Shown here: in pieces, positions 9,274 through 20,710 of the stretch | How the letters are laid out: each line of letters opens with the position of its first letter | Position numbering within the stretch: position 1 is the stretch's first letter | Assembly: GCA_024364735.1 (NCBI GenBank) | Contig: JAGFNQ010000872.1 | Location: forward strand, 434,001 to 498,000 | Direction of reading: 5' to 3' | DNA length: 64,000 nucleotides | Origin: Boesenbergia rotunda | Lineage: Eukaryota; Streptophyta; Magnoliopsida; Zingiberales; Zingiberaceae | Made by a program: the position numbers and the translations under genes | Notes under the pieces: model-generated | Database searches by the model: none | The model's input: only the letters and a program-made list of their open reading frames with translations | What the model was told of the DNA's origin: nothing

Positions 9274-12200
9274 ATGGATGTCCATGATGGCTCGGGCGAT
9301 GATCGGACATTTAAGGTCAGTTTCAGTTCGGATGGCTTATCGAGGCTGCGCGAGAAGGTCATGGGGAAGTTGAAGGAGTTCATGGGCGATTATACTGATG
9401 ATACCCTCGTGGTAGGGTTTTGTTTCTGAGTTTTTGTGTTCTTAATGGTGATGGACTTTCTTGGATTGAGGGTTTTTGAGAGGGAGGAGAGGAATTTGTT
9501 TTCCCTTGTTTAGGAGCCTCATTTGCTCTAGAGGATGTGAGGGAAACCTCAACCCTCCTTTTTCTGCTCTTCCTCTGTCTAAAACGAGGGAATTGCGTTC
9601 CAACGTCTCTTCCAATGTTATCTGTTTTGCCTTATTCCGTTATATTTACTATCATTTAAGCAAAACAACCAATTATTAACAAGTAATCTAGAGCAACGAG
9701 GTTTCGTTCTCTTGCTTTATTTTGTGACATTGATTTCTCGTTACTAGTGGATATATGATTATCAAATGCAAGGAGATTAAAACAGTGGATGATGTTGTCG
9801 GACATTCTTAACTTGTTACTTCATACATTGCTTTGCATAGGCTCGATCATGTCCTTTAAGTGGAATCCCCTCTGCATTGCTGCCGGGATGTTTCCACCTA
9901 TTTGTGTAACCACATGCAACAGATTGTATGACATCGAGAAATTATATTGTAACATCGTTTTCTAGTGGTTGCATAGTTCATTAGGATCCACTGGTGGAAG
10001 GACGACTTGTGGAAGGAATTTTTTGGCATATGCTACATCGGTTAAAGTTACAACCAAAACAGAACCTTACATTTGGGAAATAGTAATGCTTATCATATTC
10101 TGCCTCCATGTCCAGTCTATCTTTGTTTCATTTTAGCGATGTAGATTTGTAGGAGGTTTTTAAGATTTTTATACATTACAAACAATTATCGCTTTCAAAC
10201 ACATTGCTCTGAAACAGTTTGACTAATTTTCCATACATTGATGCTGCAATTTTAGAGTAAGAAATATTATTTAGCGTCTGTTATGCAATTTTTGCCTAGG
10301 GTTTAGACACATATGACAGGGTTGCTTGAACTTCAGTACTATGTACGGGAAAGGATCTAGCTTTGAAGATTGTTCTCAACATCCTGACCATGTAACCTGG
10401 TTAAATTTTTTAGGAAATTTTATGTGGCCATAAACACTAATTTCAGGTTTTGGATGGGTATGATCTTGGAACCTTGGTCTATAGGTACCAATTGCATTGC
10501 TTTCATAGATGGAACTTTCCACTGCATTTGTAACTCATATGGCACCTTACTGGGACCAACTAAGTGAAGATTTAACTCTTGTCATCCCAGTCTGTCTCAC
10601 TTTTGCCTTAGCTATTCACCTCTTTCGTTTGTCAGTGAATAGCTAACTTGTCTCTTCAACTTTTAGCTTGCAGCTCTCAGAAAAAACAAATTTTTAGTTC
10701 CTTTCCTAAAGTGGATTATATGAAAATTTCAACTGCTCATTGTGCTTTTCTCACGGTCCTGGTTTTTGTATTTTTTATGGACTTATTTTTATTACATTGT
10801 TATCAGTATAGCCAGTTCAGTAATAACTTTGGTAAATTTTTGATGATACTTAGAGTATGCTGCACATTTGCAGGACTATGTTTTGGTTTTACTCAGGAAT
10901 GGCCGTCACAAAGATGAAGCTAAGAAGGAACTGGATGTCTTTTTGGGGGAGGAGACTGCAACTTTTATTTCCTGGTATGAGCCTATATTATTGTATAAGT
11001 ATATTTGGTTCTATGCTACATGGAATACTCATTCTAATATTTAATTTCTAGCCCATTAATTTTTATTGTTTGAAATCTCTGTTCTTTAGGTTGTGGGATC
11101 ATCTCTCGTCAAATATACACTTATATTTGCAGCCAGAACAGCCTATTCCAGATGAAGTGACTACGTCTAAAAATGTTCCATGCGAATCTTCAGAGGGGCA
11201 GAATGCTCATGGACATCAGACAGTTAAAGATTCAACTGATCCTAGCACTAGAAATTACCATAGGAGAGGGTGGAAAAGTAAAACACAGGAGAGTAATGGA
11301 ACCTTTCCTCTCCACAGTGTTGTGACCAATATTCTGCATGCAGAGGAGAAAGTGTCCAGACCTAATATTGACAGGCGATCACGTTCTCCTATAGCCAAGA
11401 GTAAGAGAAAGCGAAATAGAGATGATGAACGCACACAAGTACAGGTAAATAACTTGGCACACACTTTTGTGGTAGGCCTTAATTATTCTACGACTATGAA
11501 AATGATGTAATTAGGATGCAGTAGGAATAAACTTTAATATGGTTATGGTAGTAATTGGGATTCTATTCGGCATTACATTTGTTTAATAAGTAGTACCTAT
11601 TTAAGGAATATTTGTTTGCCTAATGTGTATTAAAAATTGATAGTTTAGAAAATTATTTCATTCCGATTAGCACTGATGAAACCCCCTCTAGATGCTCAAT
11701 GATCTCAACAATTAAGATGGATATGTAGATATTGTCAACTGTACATGCATGAACCTTCCAAAAAGTTAGGATATATTATTGAACAATTAAGATGGAGATG
11801 TAGATATGGTTCAACTGTACATGTATGAACCTTCCAAGAACGTTAGGTATATTATTAAACAAGTTGATGTAAAATTCTGTAGTTTGAAACTTTGAATGAT
11901 GGGTTACTTCTGATGCATTCTTTGGGTGGTTAGATGGCATGAAAGATTACTTTGACTAATATACTTACTCAATTTTGCTGGATCTGGCATCCTTGATGAT
12001 ATTAAAGTGTTGCAACTCGCGTCGTTGATTATTGATGCACTGCATTATGAAAATTGATAAGTTTTCCCATGTTTATTAGTTAAATAGATTGATTCACTTT
12101 CCTTGGTTTTTAATTTGTGATTTGTTAATAATACAGAGAGATACAGCTTCGTATTCAACAATTGGTGCTTCACGCCGTCTTCTTCAGTTTGCTGTTCGAG

Positions 12201-15200
12201 ATGCTGTAAAGACTGTGCAGCAGTCAAACTTTAAGGCTGAGCCAGCTTTAAAAAGAGTTTGCTCGGTAGTCTCAGCACTTACTACAGATTCTGTGATAGA
12301 AGTCAGATCCCACAGAAGACCAGAGTCAAGAGGACTGGGTACTCTGTCAATTGCTCTAAAAGCTGCTGCTGAAGCTGCTGAGGACGCAACCAAGGTCAGG
12401 TTGGCCGGTAGTGTTTTTGATAGATTGGGTCATAGCAAACAAACCGAAGAGGATGTTAATCAGTTATCAGTTCCCACTGCATTAGAGCATGAAGATAGTG
12501 AGATTGCTGCTACTGATAAGGTTCCAGAACTACTTTATTTGGGTCGTCCTTACAGAAATGAGTATTATGACTTTGGTGGTAACATGCCCATAGTAAAGAA
12601 AGAGATCACTGTGCCTGTCGAATGTGCATTAGATAACAATGAATACGGCAGTGGTAGTGTTAACCAACTTGGTCAGGATTCTTTTCGAGGTATTCCATCT
12701 TGCAAAAAAATCAAATCTGTGATGATGCTACCAAACATTGTACCGGAGTCTGAAGAAATATCAAAGAAAAGTAGGTTATTGGATCAGGAAAGAACTACTG
12801 GTTTGGCAGTAATGAGACCTAAGAAGGTTGTAGATAGTCCTGCTAATGTAACACAGAAACTTTCCCATCATCAAGTTTCTAGGGATGATGCCAAGCTGGA
12901 GAATCAAGTAGCAGTAAAAAAGAGCACAGTTGGTGTAGGAAATCAGAGTGCCAAGTTTCTAAAAGACAATGATGTTCTCCCAGCTCAAAATATAAAAGTA
13001 AGTGTGTTTGTTGGCATGAAGCATCTCATCAATTATTCACGCCATGTGCATATTAGACCAAAAATCCATCTAGGCTGAATTCAAAATTCTTTATATTTTC
13101 CATCTCATTTTTAGTCTCTGATTTATGTAATGCAAAACTGATGCAATTAATTAAAGTATCTTTGTACAACCAAAAACTAATAAAACTTTAACTTTTAAAC
13201 TCTTTTGAAGTCTTGATAAAGATAATGGAAGTGTTCTAAAAGTCGACCTAAGCTGTTTATTCCACCAGAACTCTACCTTAACCATGTTTTAGCCATGTCT
13301 AACTCAGACTATTCATTGAGAACAAATGAACAATCTTTTCTGTGGGTCCTTTTCATATGGAGAGCAGAAACTTTTACAGAAAATATGGGAGATGTAGGGA
13401 AAGTAGGATTGTAAGAGAGGAACTTCATGAAGTTACCAACTCAAGCGTATGACCTTTATTTTTGAATTGCCATGACCTGCTCATTTTCTTTTCTAAATAT
13501 CCTAGCATTGGGTATTGCACTGGGTTAGATTCTCATAAGTCATAAGAATAGTTCTGGTTTACTAGAATTCCTCTCATATAAGACTATCACATTCAAAACA
13601 TGTCTATACCATGTTAAGACCTATCTGAAAATTGTATATCAAACATGTCTATAGTGGCTTGTAAAGGTTTCCAGTATGCTATGGTATTGGTATTCTGAGT
13701 ATTGAACATCTGTACCTTTCCTTGGGAAAGGCTATATATCCCAACCATTATCTTAGAGTTAAATTGTTGCTTAAACAGAAATATTTAGTTTGCCTAAACC
13801 CTTAGTACAGTCGAATGTCAACCCTGGTTAGTCGACTGACCATTTCTTATTCAACTGTAACCTTGGCCAGTTCGACTGGAACAATGTCGACCAACATCCT
13901 TACTTCACTAGTTAACTACCACCCCATAAGCCTACAATCAAGGCTTGTTCTGGATCTATTACACGAGTTGTGGATGCCCTAATATTGCGAACTTCAACCA
14001 AGTCCTAGGTAGCACACCCACTTGGCCACTTCCTTGGCAATCACCATATTATCACAATGTACATGCCTGAAGAATAAACCCAAGATTGTATTCTTGTAAT
14101 CAATGACTTGTCCACCTTCAGGTCTTCATTTATTTGATTTGGACTGCCGACCTTTAGGTCATCCAAGCATCTCCTCGATCTAGGTTCCCGGCTCTCGAGT
14201 CCATTAAGCTCCTCTTTAACTCCAAGTCATTCATTCGATCCAAGACTCCAACTCTTGAATCCATTGAGCTCCTTTGGAGCTACAAGTCAACAGCTCGATC
14301 TCAGCCTCCAATTCTTGAGTATGCCTCCTCTCAGCCCCATGTCAATTGCTTGATTCGAGCCTGCATCTCTTTGAGTCTATTGAGCTCTCTGAGTTTTATC
14401 TTCCATAATGCTATGAAGTTTATGAGCTACAAGTTCACCAAGCTCCTCAAGCACTGTGCAAACTCCAAGGTGCACAACTAATTTGTACACTTTATATGCA
14501 TCCTAAATCCAAAATGCCAAACTTAAACTTTATTGCCATCACATCAAAACAATGTGGTTAAGCCCAACCACAAGGAATGAATTGTTTTTTTTTCAACAAT
14601 TTGTTCCGCCATCATTGCATCTTTGATTTTGCTACAAGTTGATGCAAGCCACGAAACCTCTCACTGTAGCTGACAACCTTCTCTATAAGACATAGATTTG
14701 GATGCTAAGGCATTTCTTCATTGCTTGCGCCTTTGATTTAGTTACAAGTTGATGCAAGTTCAGAATGAGATGTCCAACTCCCATATCAGTGTTCACCAGT
14801 ATTCCTCACATCCAAAACCACTGAGTTAAAATTTTAGGACCAGTAAAGTTTAAAATCACTGGAAAGAACACTGGTTAGTAATTATAGATCTAAAACATTT
14901 TAAATGTTTTGGCCACCTAACCTACTTATTACTTTTCTTATTACTGGAACTATTTTTCATTTTGTTATTTGATTTTACTTGAAGCCTAGGATTTTTAAGT
15001 TTTTCTCCAACATATAGATTTTGATTTTATTCTTTTATTTTCATCAATTAGCACAATATCGTTGGGAAATAAGGTACACCAGCGAGGTTTGCTTAAAATA
15101 TTAATGAACATTTTCTGAGTGTTAAAATGTGAAAAAATAGAGGCTTATGATTGGCACGTTGCCTTTATTTGTTGTAGTTATTTTAAAATTATTTGTTATA

Positions 15201-17814
15201 TTGTTAGAAGCTCTGACAATCATGATTGCATATCTATTGTTTGTGATGTGGGTTTAATTATTAGTTTCATTTGAATGATCCACCAACTTATTTGTCTGCT
15301 TCACCATTATTGTAATTGTCAAAACTTCTACATTATCCACTTTGTTAATTTGCCAGGTGTTTTTTTTGGTATTGTACTTCACTGTAAATTGAATGTCTGA
15401 CAGGTTTATTTTGTTTATATCTATACTCTATAGGAAATCGAACAGGACTGTGATCAAAAGGAATTTACTCTGAAACAATTATCAGCTCCAGGTAAATTGA
15501 ATTCTAACTAATACTTCTCAGAGAATCATGCATACTGTTATACTTGATTAGCATTAAAAAACAAATTCTGCCACCAAAACTCAACATCAAACTGATGTTT
15601 GGTGCATGTTGTATTTCTGCATCAGTAGTTTAGTATTTGGAACTAACTTTGCTAATTAAGTTCTGTAATAGTAGACTTTAGACTCAGCTACCATGAACCT
15701 TCTGTCAGTAATAGTAGCTGAGGCATCTCCATATCCTTATCCCTGTGTCCTATGGATATTAATATTCTAGCACTTTCTAATTACAGGTTCACATACGACT
15801 GGCCGACCTTCTGAGGATGGGGATTCTCGAACTCTATTTGTTAGCAATGCAAGTATTTGTTTTTCTCACATTTGCAACAATTGAATACGAAAAAGCAGCA
15901 TAATTAATCTATATTGCCACTTGATTCACAGGTTCATTTTGCTGCAACTAAAGATACACTTTCCCGTCATTTCAACCAATTTGGAGACGTGCTTAAAGTA
16001 ATCATAGTTACTGATGCGACCACTGGTCTACCTACAGGGTAACGGAAAAAAAATTTACATTATGTTTTTTGTATGTTTTCAGATCAATCATCAATTATAA
16101 TCACGTCTTGGCTACAAGCAGATCAGCCTATGTTGAATTCCTGAAGAAAGAATCAGCAGATTTGGCTTTGTCATTGAATGGCACTTCATTTATGTCCCGT
16201 ATCCTCAAGGCAAGCTTGCAGTATATTAGTACTTTTTTATAGCTTGTTTTTTCTATTATATATATATATATATATATATATATTCCATCTGAAGGGGGCT
16301 TTGACGCAATAATAAAGTTGTTGCCGTATGACCTAGAGGTCACGGGTTCGAGTATCGAAAATAGCCTCTTGGCTGCTTACAATAGACCTTTCCCTTGAGA
16401 CTCTGCATTGGCCGAAGCTTGGTACACCAAACCATCCTTTATATATATATAGCTGATATGCTCCCCGACTCTTATTGCGTGACTATGCGTGATTTTCACT
16501 GTAGCAGTGTCCTGTCAATTTTTTAAAATTTCTAGTGCAGCAGTGCCTCACCAGAATTAAAAAAACCCTAAAGTATTTTTGTACTATAGCAGCGCCACGT
16601 TGTAGCATCTACGATTTCATAGTTGCTATAACGTTTGAGCACCAGAACGTTGTAGCAGCTACGATTTCGTAGCTGCTATAACGTGGTTAAACCAGAACAT
16701 AGTAGCAGCTACGACGTGGTAGGACCACAAACAAGAACGTTGTCGCAGCTATGGTTTCGTAGCTACTACAACGTTGTATCTGTTAATTCTGACGGAGTGC
16801 TGCTATAGTAGAATAATAAAAAAAATTCTGAAGGGGCATTGCTATATATATATATATATTCCATCTGCATACAGACTTCTCAGATTATTAGACAATATTC
16901 ACTGAAGTAATTATGAAATTTTCATGACATTCTTTGACCAGCAGCTGGTCAATTATTTATTTCTTGCTGTCTTAAAATTTTCAATTCTTAACTCCTTAAC
17001 TTCCAATAAGGTCATGGTTTTCAAATTCCAAATTTGCTTAAACACCATATTTTGCATCCATGCATAGGGCATGTATATGTAAATTATGCTCCCCATTTGG
17101 CGAAACTAGTGTAGATATGGGATTTTATTATGTTCTGTGAGTCCTGAGGGCTGCACCTTTTCTGCCGTATCCAATTTTCCATCTTCATGTTAAAAAAAAA
17201 AATTGATAAGGCAAGTTTTCAATGTAGGGCCCTAAATCATTTCATAGAATTAAAGAAAAGCAGCGAGAGCATATTGGCTGAAGTAGATGATTGTGGTCAC
17301 TGTCTGATTTCCCCATTTGTAAAGTAGTTTATCGATCTACATATGCTTCTAAACCATAATACTTTCAAGAGGATGTATGCTAATGCATTCTTGTTAGTAA
17401 GCTTTAAATACTATTAATGCATTAAAGTTTTCTTCCTTCTATGCGTTCACAGAATAGTGGATAACTTGGCATGTGATTGTTTGTGTATTATAGGTGGTAC
17501 GCAGAAGCTCTTATGAAGCGGCTCCAGTATTATCTTGGTCCTGGATTGCTCGTGCGCCGGCATTTACTTCTAGAGTTGGTCGCATGCCATATCAAAGAGG
17601 TACATTTCCTGGCTCTTTTAGAGGGCAACCCCCAATTAAACCTGGAGCCAGGAGCTTGCAATGGAAGCGGGAGACATCCATTGTGCAACCTAGTGAGGGA
17701 GCAAAACCTCCACCAACATCAAATGTCTCGTCGCGGACAGCAAGGAGTCTCACCTACACGCGGACGGAACCCAAACCCAAACCCAATCCTGCTGGGCTTT
17801 CTAGTACCATTTAA
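9274..17814 (+). CDS. RNA-binding protein with PWI/Nab2-like N-terminus and one RRM
   Basis: Nine exons: 9274-9411, 10874-10974, 11090-11444, 12137-12997, 15434-15491, 15787-15848, 15932-16038, 16122-16209, 17494-17814, giving 696 residues with frames joining at every junction. Residues about 15-80 (LSRLREKVMGKLKEFMGDYT, then a segment ending FISWLWDHL) look like the helical PWI/Nab2-N fold of poly(A)-RNA factors. A basic KSKRKRNRDDE near 190 is a probable nuclear signal. An RRM spans about 519-590, with RNP2 LFVSNV at 521-526 and an RNP1-like SAYVEF at 562-567. The tail has PGARSLQWKRE and a Ser/Thr/Pro-rich end. It resembles Arabidopsis At3g12640-type RRM proteins and probably acts in nuclear mRNA processing. 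Introns 6 and 8 use GC rather than GT donors. The start was chosen because it gives the PWI-like helix in frame. Confidence 0.85.
11706..11865. repeat. Tandem duplication in intron 3 of the RRM gene
   Basis: Two adjacent copies of about 75 bases each begin CAATTAAGATGGA(T/G)ATG and run through ACTGTACATG(C/T)ATGAACC to TTAGG(A)TATATTATT. They differ at several positions, so the duplication is not recent. Confidence 0.75.
13760..14480. repeat. Retroelement-like remnant inside intron 4 of the RRM gene
   Basis: Intron 4 is about 2.4 kb. This part has higher GC than the rest and repeated words: GTCGACTG-type motifs (13812-13890), then loose repeats built on CTCGATC...CCGGCTCTCGAGTCCATTAAGC at about 14170-14400. 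The style is that of monocot LTR sequences, but no ends or coding segment were found. Confidence 0.35.
16293..16437 (+). mobile_element. Au-like SINE, truncated
   Basis: The block starts GGGGGCTTTGACGCAATAAT, has an A-box-like GACGCAATAATAAAGTTG and a B-box GGTCACGGGTTCGAGT, followed by ATAGCCTCTTGGCTGCTTACAATAGACC and a segment like the 3' part of plant Au SINEs. It is shorter and diverged. It sits inside intron 8 of the RRM gene, beside a TA microsatellite (16257-16282), and is followed by a hairpin array. Confidence 0.7.
16597..16774. repeat. Tandem array of about 38-base hairpins
   Basis: Four copies of a self-complementary unit (ACGTTGTAGCAGCTACGA, a short loop, TCGTAGCTGCTATAACGT) start at 16597, 16647, 16697 and 16737, that is with periods of 50, 50 and 40. 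Copies 1, 2 and 4 keep the palindrome; copy 3 is degraded. The 12-base spacers are similar (ending ACCAGA). It lies in intron 8 of the RRM gene. Confidence 0.85.
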
Positions 17815-18774
17815 TGGCTCCTTCTAGTTCCATTTTAATGGCTCCATCCAAGCAACCGATGGTTTCCGCTGGATTTTGCCTATGGTTTGCTGTGCAAAAC
17901 AAAATGCTAGGGAATCACGCTGGAGATTATTCAGCATTATGATCATGGCCACTTTGGGGCTCTGACTGGAGCAGCAAACTTTCATAGAGCCGCCATTTTT
18001 AAGCCCCTAGCGAAGGACATTCAAAATGAGCAATTGGTTTATCCAATTTTTATTTTATTTACTTATTATTGAGCAGCAGCTTTGATGTTTGTAAATATAT
18101 TGAAATCTCAGCAAACGGTACTCGGTTGCAGTTAACCTATTCCATCGATTTATCTGAGCCTCCGGTTTCACATTTCTTATATAAATTCTTTGGCTATGTA
18201 AACCACTAACTCCGATTTTGTGCTATTGTTTGATGTCGTTAGAATCCAAAGCATTCAAAGATTGACTATGCATAATGACAATAGTTTAATTGATTTGGTG
18301 TGTTTTCTAAGTAGAGAGTTTTTTTGATTCGCCGCTAATTGGTTCTTTTGCTTAGCCCATATGAGAATAGTTTGTGGTTCGGTTCGTTTGCTTTTGAATT
18401 GTGGTCACCAAAGGGTGCATTTAAACTTACATAATTCTCAAAAAGCTTATTAGATTTTTCAAAAGATTTATTTATTACTCCTTTTTTCTTTCACGTCATT
18501 CTATTTGGTTTTGTATTTGAAGAATAGTATTATGTGGTGTTTAATTTTAAAAAATAATACTATTTGTATAAATTCTAAAATCAGCATGTGTTGTTTTTTT
18601 TAAAATGAATAACACGCTGACATCATAATAGTTTTTTGAAATTATATTCGATATTATTTTTTGAAATTTAATATTATAATAATTAATAGGAGGAATAAAT
18701 GAAAAACAAAAATCGATTTTTAATCGAAAGACATACATGGAAAACGTATTTATCAAAAAATATTTTATAATTTA
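17815..18774. other. 3' flank of the RRM gene and AT-rich spacer
   Basis: About 300 bases after the stop are mixed composition and are the likely 3' untranslated region (AATATATTGAAATC near 18095). Beyond about 18400 the DNA becomes AT-rich with no gene seen, up to the edge of the palindromic element. Confidence 0.4.
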
Positions 18775-19243
18775 TTTTTTATAAAGGGCGTATCAAAAAT
18801 TATTTTATTTTTCTTATACCTCTCCTACAATAAGTCTCTTTCACAGTTACATTTTCAAGACATTCGAAATACTTTTTCATAGTATTGATTTTAAAATTAT
18901 AGATTATGATTCGAATACATGTATTCTCCTTTCTTTCTTAGAGCAAATAATCTACTTCACTTTGCCAAAAAGTGATGGGTATCTAACAATCGTGAGGTTA
19001 TCTTCTAACCCTTGCAGACTTTTAGATTCGTAAACTTTTAGATTCTCAGGTATATCATTTAGTTATAAATTTTAAACACGAATTATAGTAAAATAAAATA
19101 AGAATAAAGAGAGTCTAATATTATCATCATATAATATTCAAAGAGGGTCTGAAAATATAAAATATAGAAAAATATAAACAAAACAAAAATAAGAAATGAT
19201 ATATAAAATATAAAAAAAATAAAGTTCTTAAAATTGTATATAA

Positions 19244-19470
19244 TCTAGCTATCTATTAATATCTATAAAACACAGTTTTGCATGCAGACGTAACATTGAC
19301 AGGGAGCTTAGGATTCACGCCTAAATCGAATATAAATTTTTTAAATAAAAATTTTATAATATATTAATCTATCTATTAATATCTATAAAACACAGTTTTG
19401 CATGCAGACGTGACATTCACAAGGAGCTTAGGCTTCCCGCCTAACCGAATATAAATTTTCTAAATAAAAA
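19244..19470 (+). repeat. Duplicated Helitron 5' end
   Basis: The Helitron 5' terminus occurs twice in a row, from 19244 and from 19368, each with CTATTAATATCTATAAAACA followed by CAGTTTTGCATGCAGACGT and a GGAGCTTAGG segment. A third copy lacking the first bases begins near 19813. Both complete starts are preceded by A. This suggests nested or tandem Helitron insertions at the same end. Confidence 0.75.
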
Positions 19471-19627
19471 TTTTATAATTAAAAATACAAATTCAAAAGA
19501 AAATATATAATTACAAATCCTAAAAAGAAAAATTCAGATCTTAATCCAAAATTAAAATTTTAAAAAATAATTTATCAAATTCAAAAAAGATAATTCAAAA
19601 AATAATTTTGATGTAAGAAAAATGATA

Positions 19628-19680
19628 GTCCCACATCTGAAGTTACTAAGGCGAATTACACAAAGAGCAATTATAAAATA
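19628..19680 (+). promoter_or_regulatory. Plant snRNA promoter (USE and TATA) of U2 copy 1
   Basis: GTCCCACATCT at 19628-19638 matches the plant upstream sequence element (consensus RTCCCACATCG), about 75 bases before the U2 start at 19703. A TATA-like TATAAAATA at 19672-19680 sits about 30 bases upstream. This spacing is that of RNA polymerase II-type plant snRNA genes such as U2. Confidence 0.8.
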
Positions 19681-19702
19681 TAAAAGAACGGTAAAGCAAC
19701 TC

Positions 19703-19811
19703 ATATCTTTCTTGGCCTTTTGGCTAAGATCAAGTATAGTATCTGTTCTTATCGATTTAATATATGATATGTGGGTTATTGGTCCACTTTGATATTAAAT
19801 TAATTTTTATA
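19703..19811 (+). pseudogene. U2 snRNA copy 1, 3'-truncated
   Basis: The sequence begins ATATCTTTCTTGGCCTTTTG and continues through GCTAAGATCAAGTATAGTAT and GATATGTGGGTTATTGGTCC, matching the 5' half of plant U2 snRNA, including stems I and II. The branch-site recognition sequence GTAGTA reads ATAGTA here. It ends in the Sm-site region (AATTTTTATAA) and passes into the next repeat unit, so stems III and IV are missing. It is therefore a pseudogene despite its intact-looking promoter. Confidence 0.85.
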
Positions 19812-20053
19812 ATACACAGTTTTGCATGCAGATGTGGTATTCACAGGAGCTTAGGATTCCTGCCTAAACCGAATATAAATTTTCTAAATAAAAAATTTAT
19901 AATTTAAAAAATACAAATTCAAAAGAAAATATATAATTACAAATCCTAAAAAGAAAAATTCAGATCTTAATCCAAAATTAAAATTTTAAAAAATAATTTA
20001 TCAAATTCAAAAAAGATAATTCAAAAAATAATTTTGATGTAAGAAAAATGATA

Positions 20054-20100
20054 GTCTCACATCTGAAGTTACCAAGGCGAATAATACATAGAACAATTAT
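20054..20100 (+). promoter_or_regulatory. snRNA promoter remnant of U2 copy 2
   Basis: GTCTCACATCTG at 20054 is the upstream element with one C-to-T change relative to copy 1, about 77 bases before the U2 start at 20131. An AT-rich TATA-like stretch (AATTATAAAAATAG) lies near 20094-20107. The flanking 400 bases repeat those of copy 1 almost base for base. Confidence 0.7.
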
Positions 20101-20130
20101 AAAAATAGACAAATAACGGTAAAGTAACTC

Positions 20131-20310
20131 ATACCTTTCTCGGTCTTTTGGCTAAGATCAAGTGTAATATATGTTCTTTTTAGTTTAATATATGATATGT
20201 GGGTACTTTGATATTAAATTAATTTTTATATGGGAGATGACCCATCACACTAGCTTGTTACTAGGGATTTCATGTGTCGCCTGCACTATAGCACAGGCCT
20301 GGCACAACCC
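20131..20310 (+). pseudogene. U2 snRNA copy 2, full span but degenerate
   Basis: It starts ATACCTTTCTCGGTCTTTTG, like genuine plant U2, and keeps GCTAAGATCAAGTGTAATAT, GATATGTGGG, an AATTTTTATATGGG Sm-like region, then a decayed 3' stem-loop ending TGCACTATAGCACAGGCCTG and GCACAACCC. The length of about 180 is below the usual 196 because stem-loop IIb is shortened. The branch-recognition box is changed (GTAATA for GTAGTA). It is U2-derived but probably non-functional. Confidence 0.8.
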
Positions 20311-20554
20311 TATCAAAGCAAAATAAATTTTAGATCGCATCCACATCCACCACCATTATAAAACTTATGATCACCATTAATATCTTATATTATAAAAAAT
20401 AATACTATATCTTATATTGGCATGAATCCATGATGAAATAAAATTACTTTTCATTTTAATTTTTATTTAATAATAAAAATTAACATATATATATTATCAC
20501 TAAACATGGATGGGATCTTCTGGTCCGCAAACCCCTGGTCCTCCCCTGGACCAC

Positions 20555-20710
20555 TTCTGCTCTATAAATACCCCTCACACGTGCACCGCGCGTGGGCTCA
20601 ACGAAGCCAAAAAAAAAAAAAAACTCTCACGCGAAAAGTTTCCTTCTCTCTCGCGCATCCCTCCGCCGCCGAAAGCAAAGTCCTAACTCTTCCACCGGTG
20701 AGTCGACCTC
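20555..20710 (+). promoter_or_regulatory. Promoter and splice donor inside the left MULE arm
   Basis: TCTATAAATACC near 20560 is a TATA-type core promoter. About 130 bases later the context CCACCGGTGAGTCG (near 20693) is a good splice donor. The right arm has the same TATA (TCTATAAAAACC) but a damaged donor (CCACCGGCAAGCCG). Outward-to-inward transcription from the ends is typical of MULEs. Confidence 0.5.

Noticed and set aside
17477..17827. Alternative frame over the last exon of the RRM gene
   Set aside because: The other frame (VVRRSSYEAAPV...PGARSLQWKRE) matches the expected tail of the family and joins in phase with exon 8 through a GC donor.
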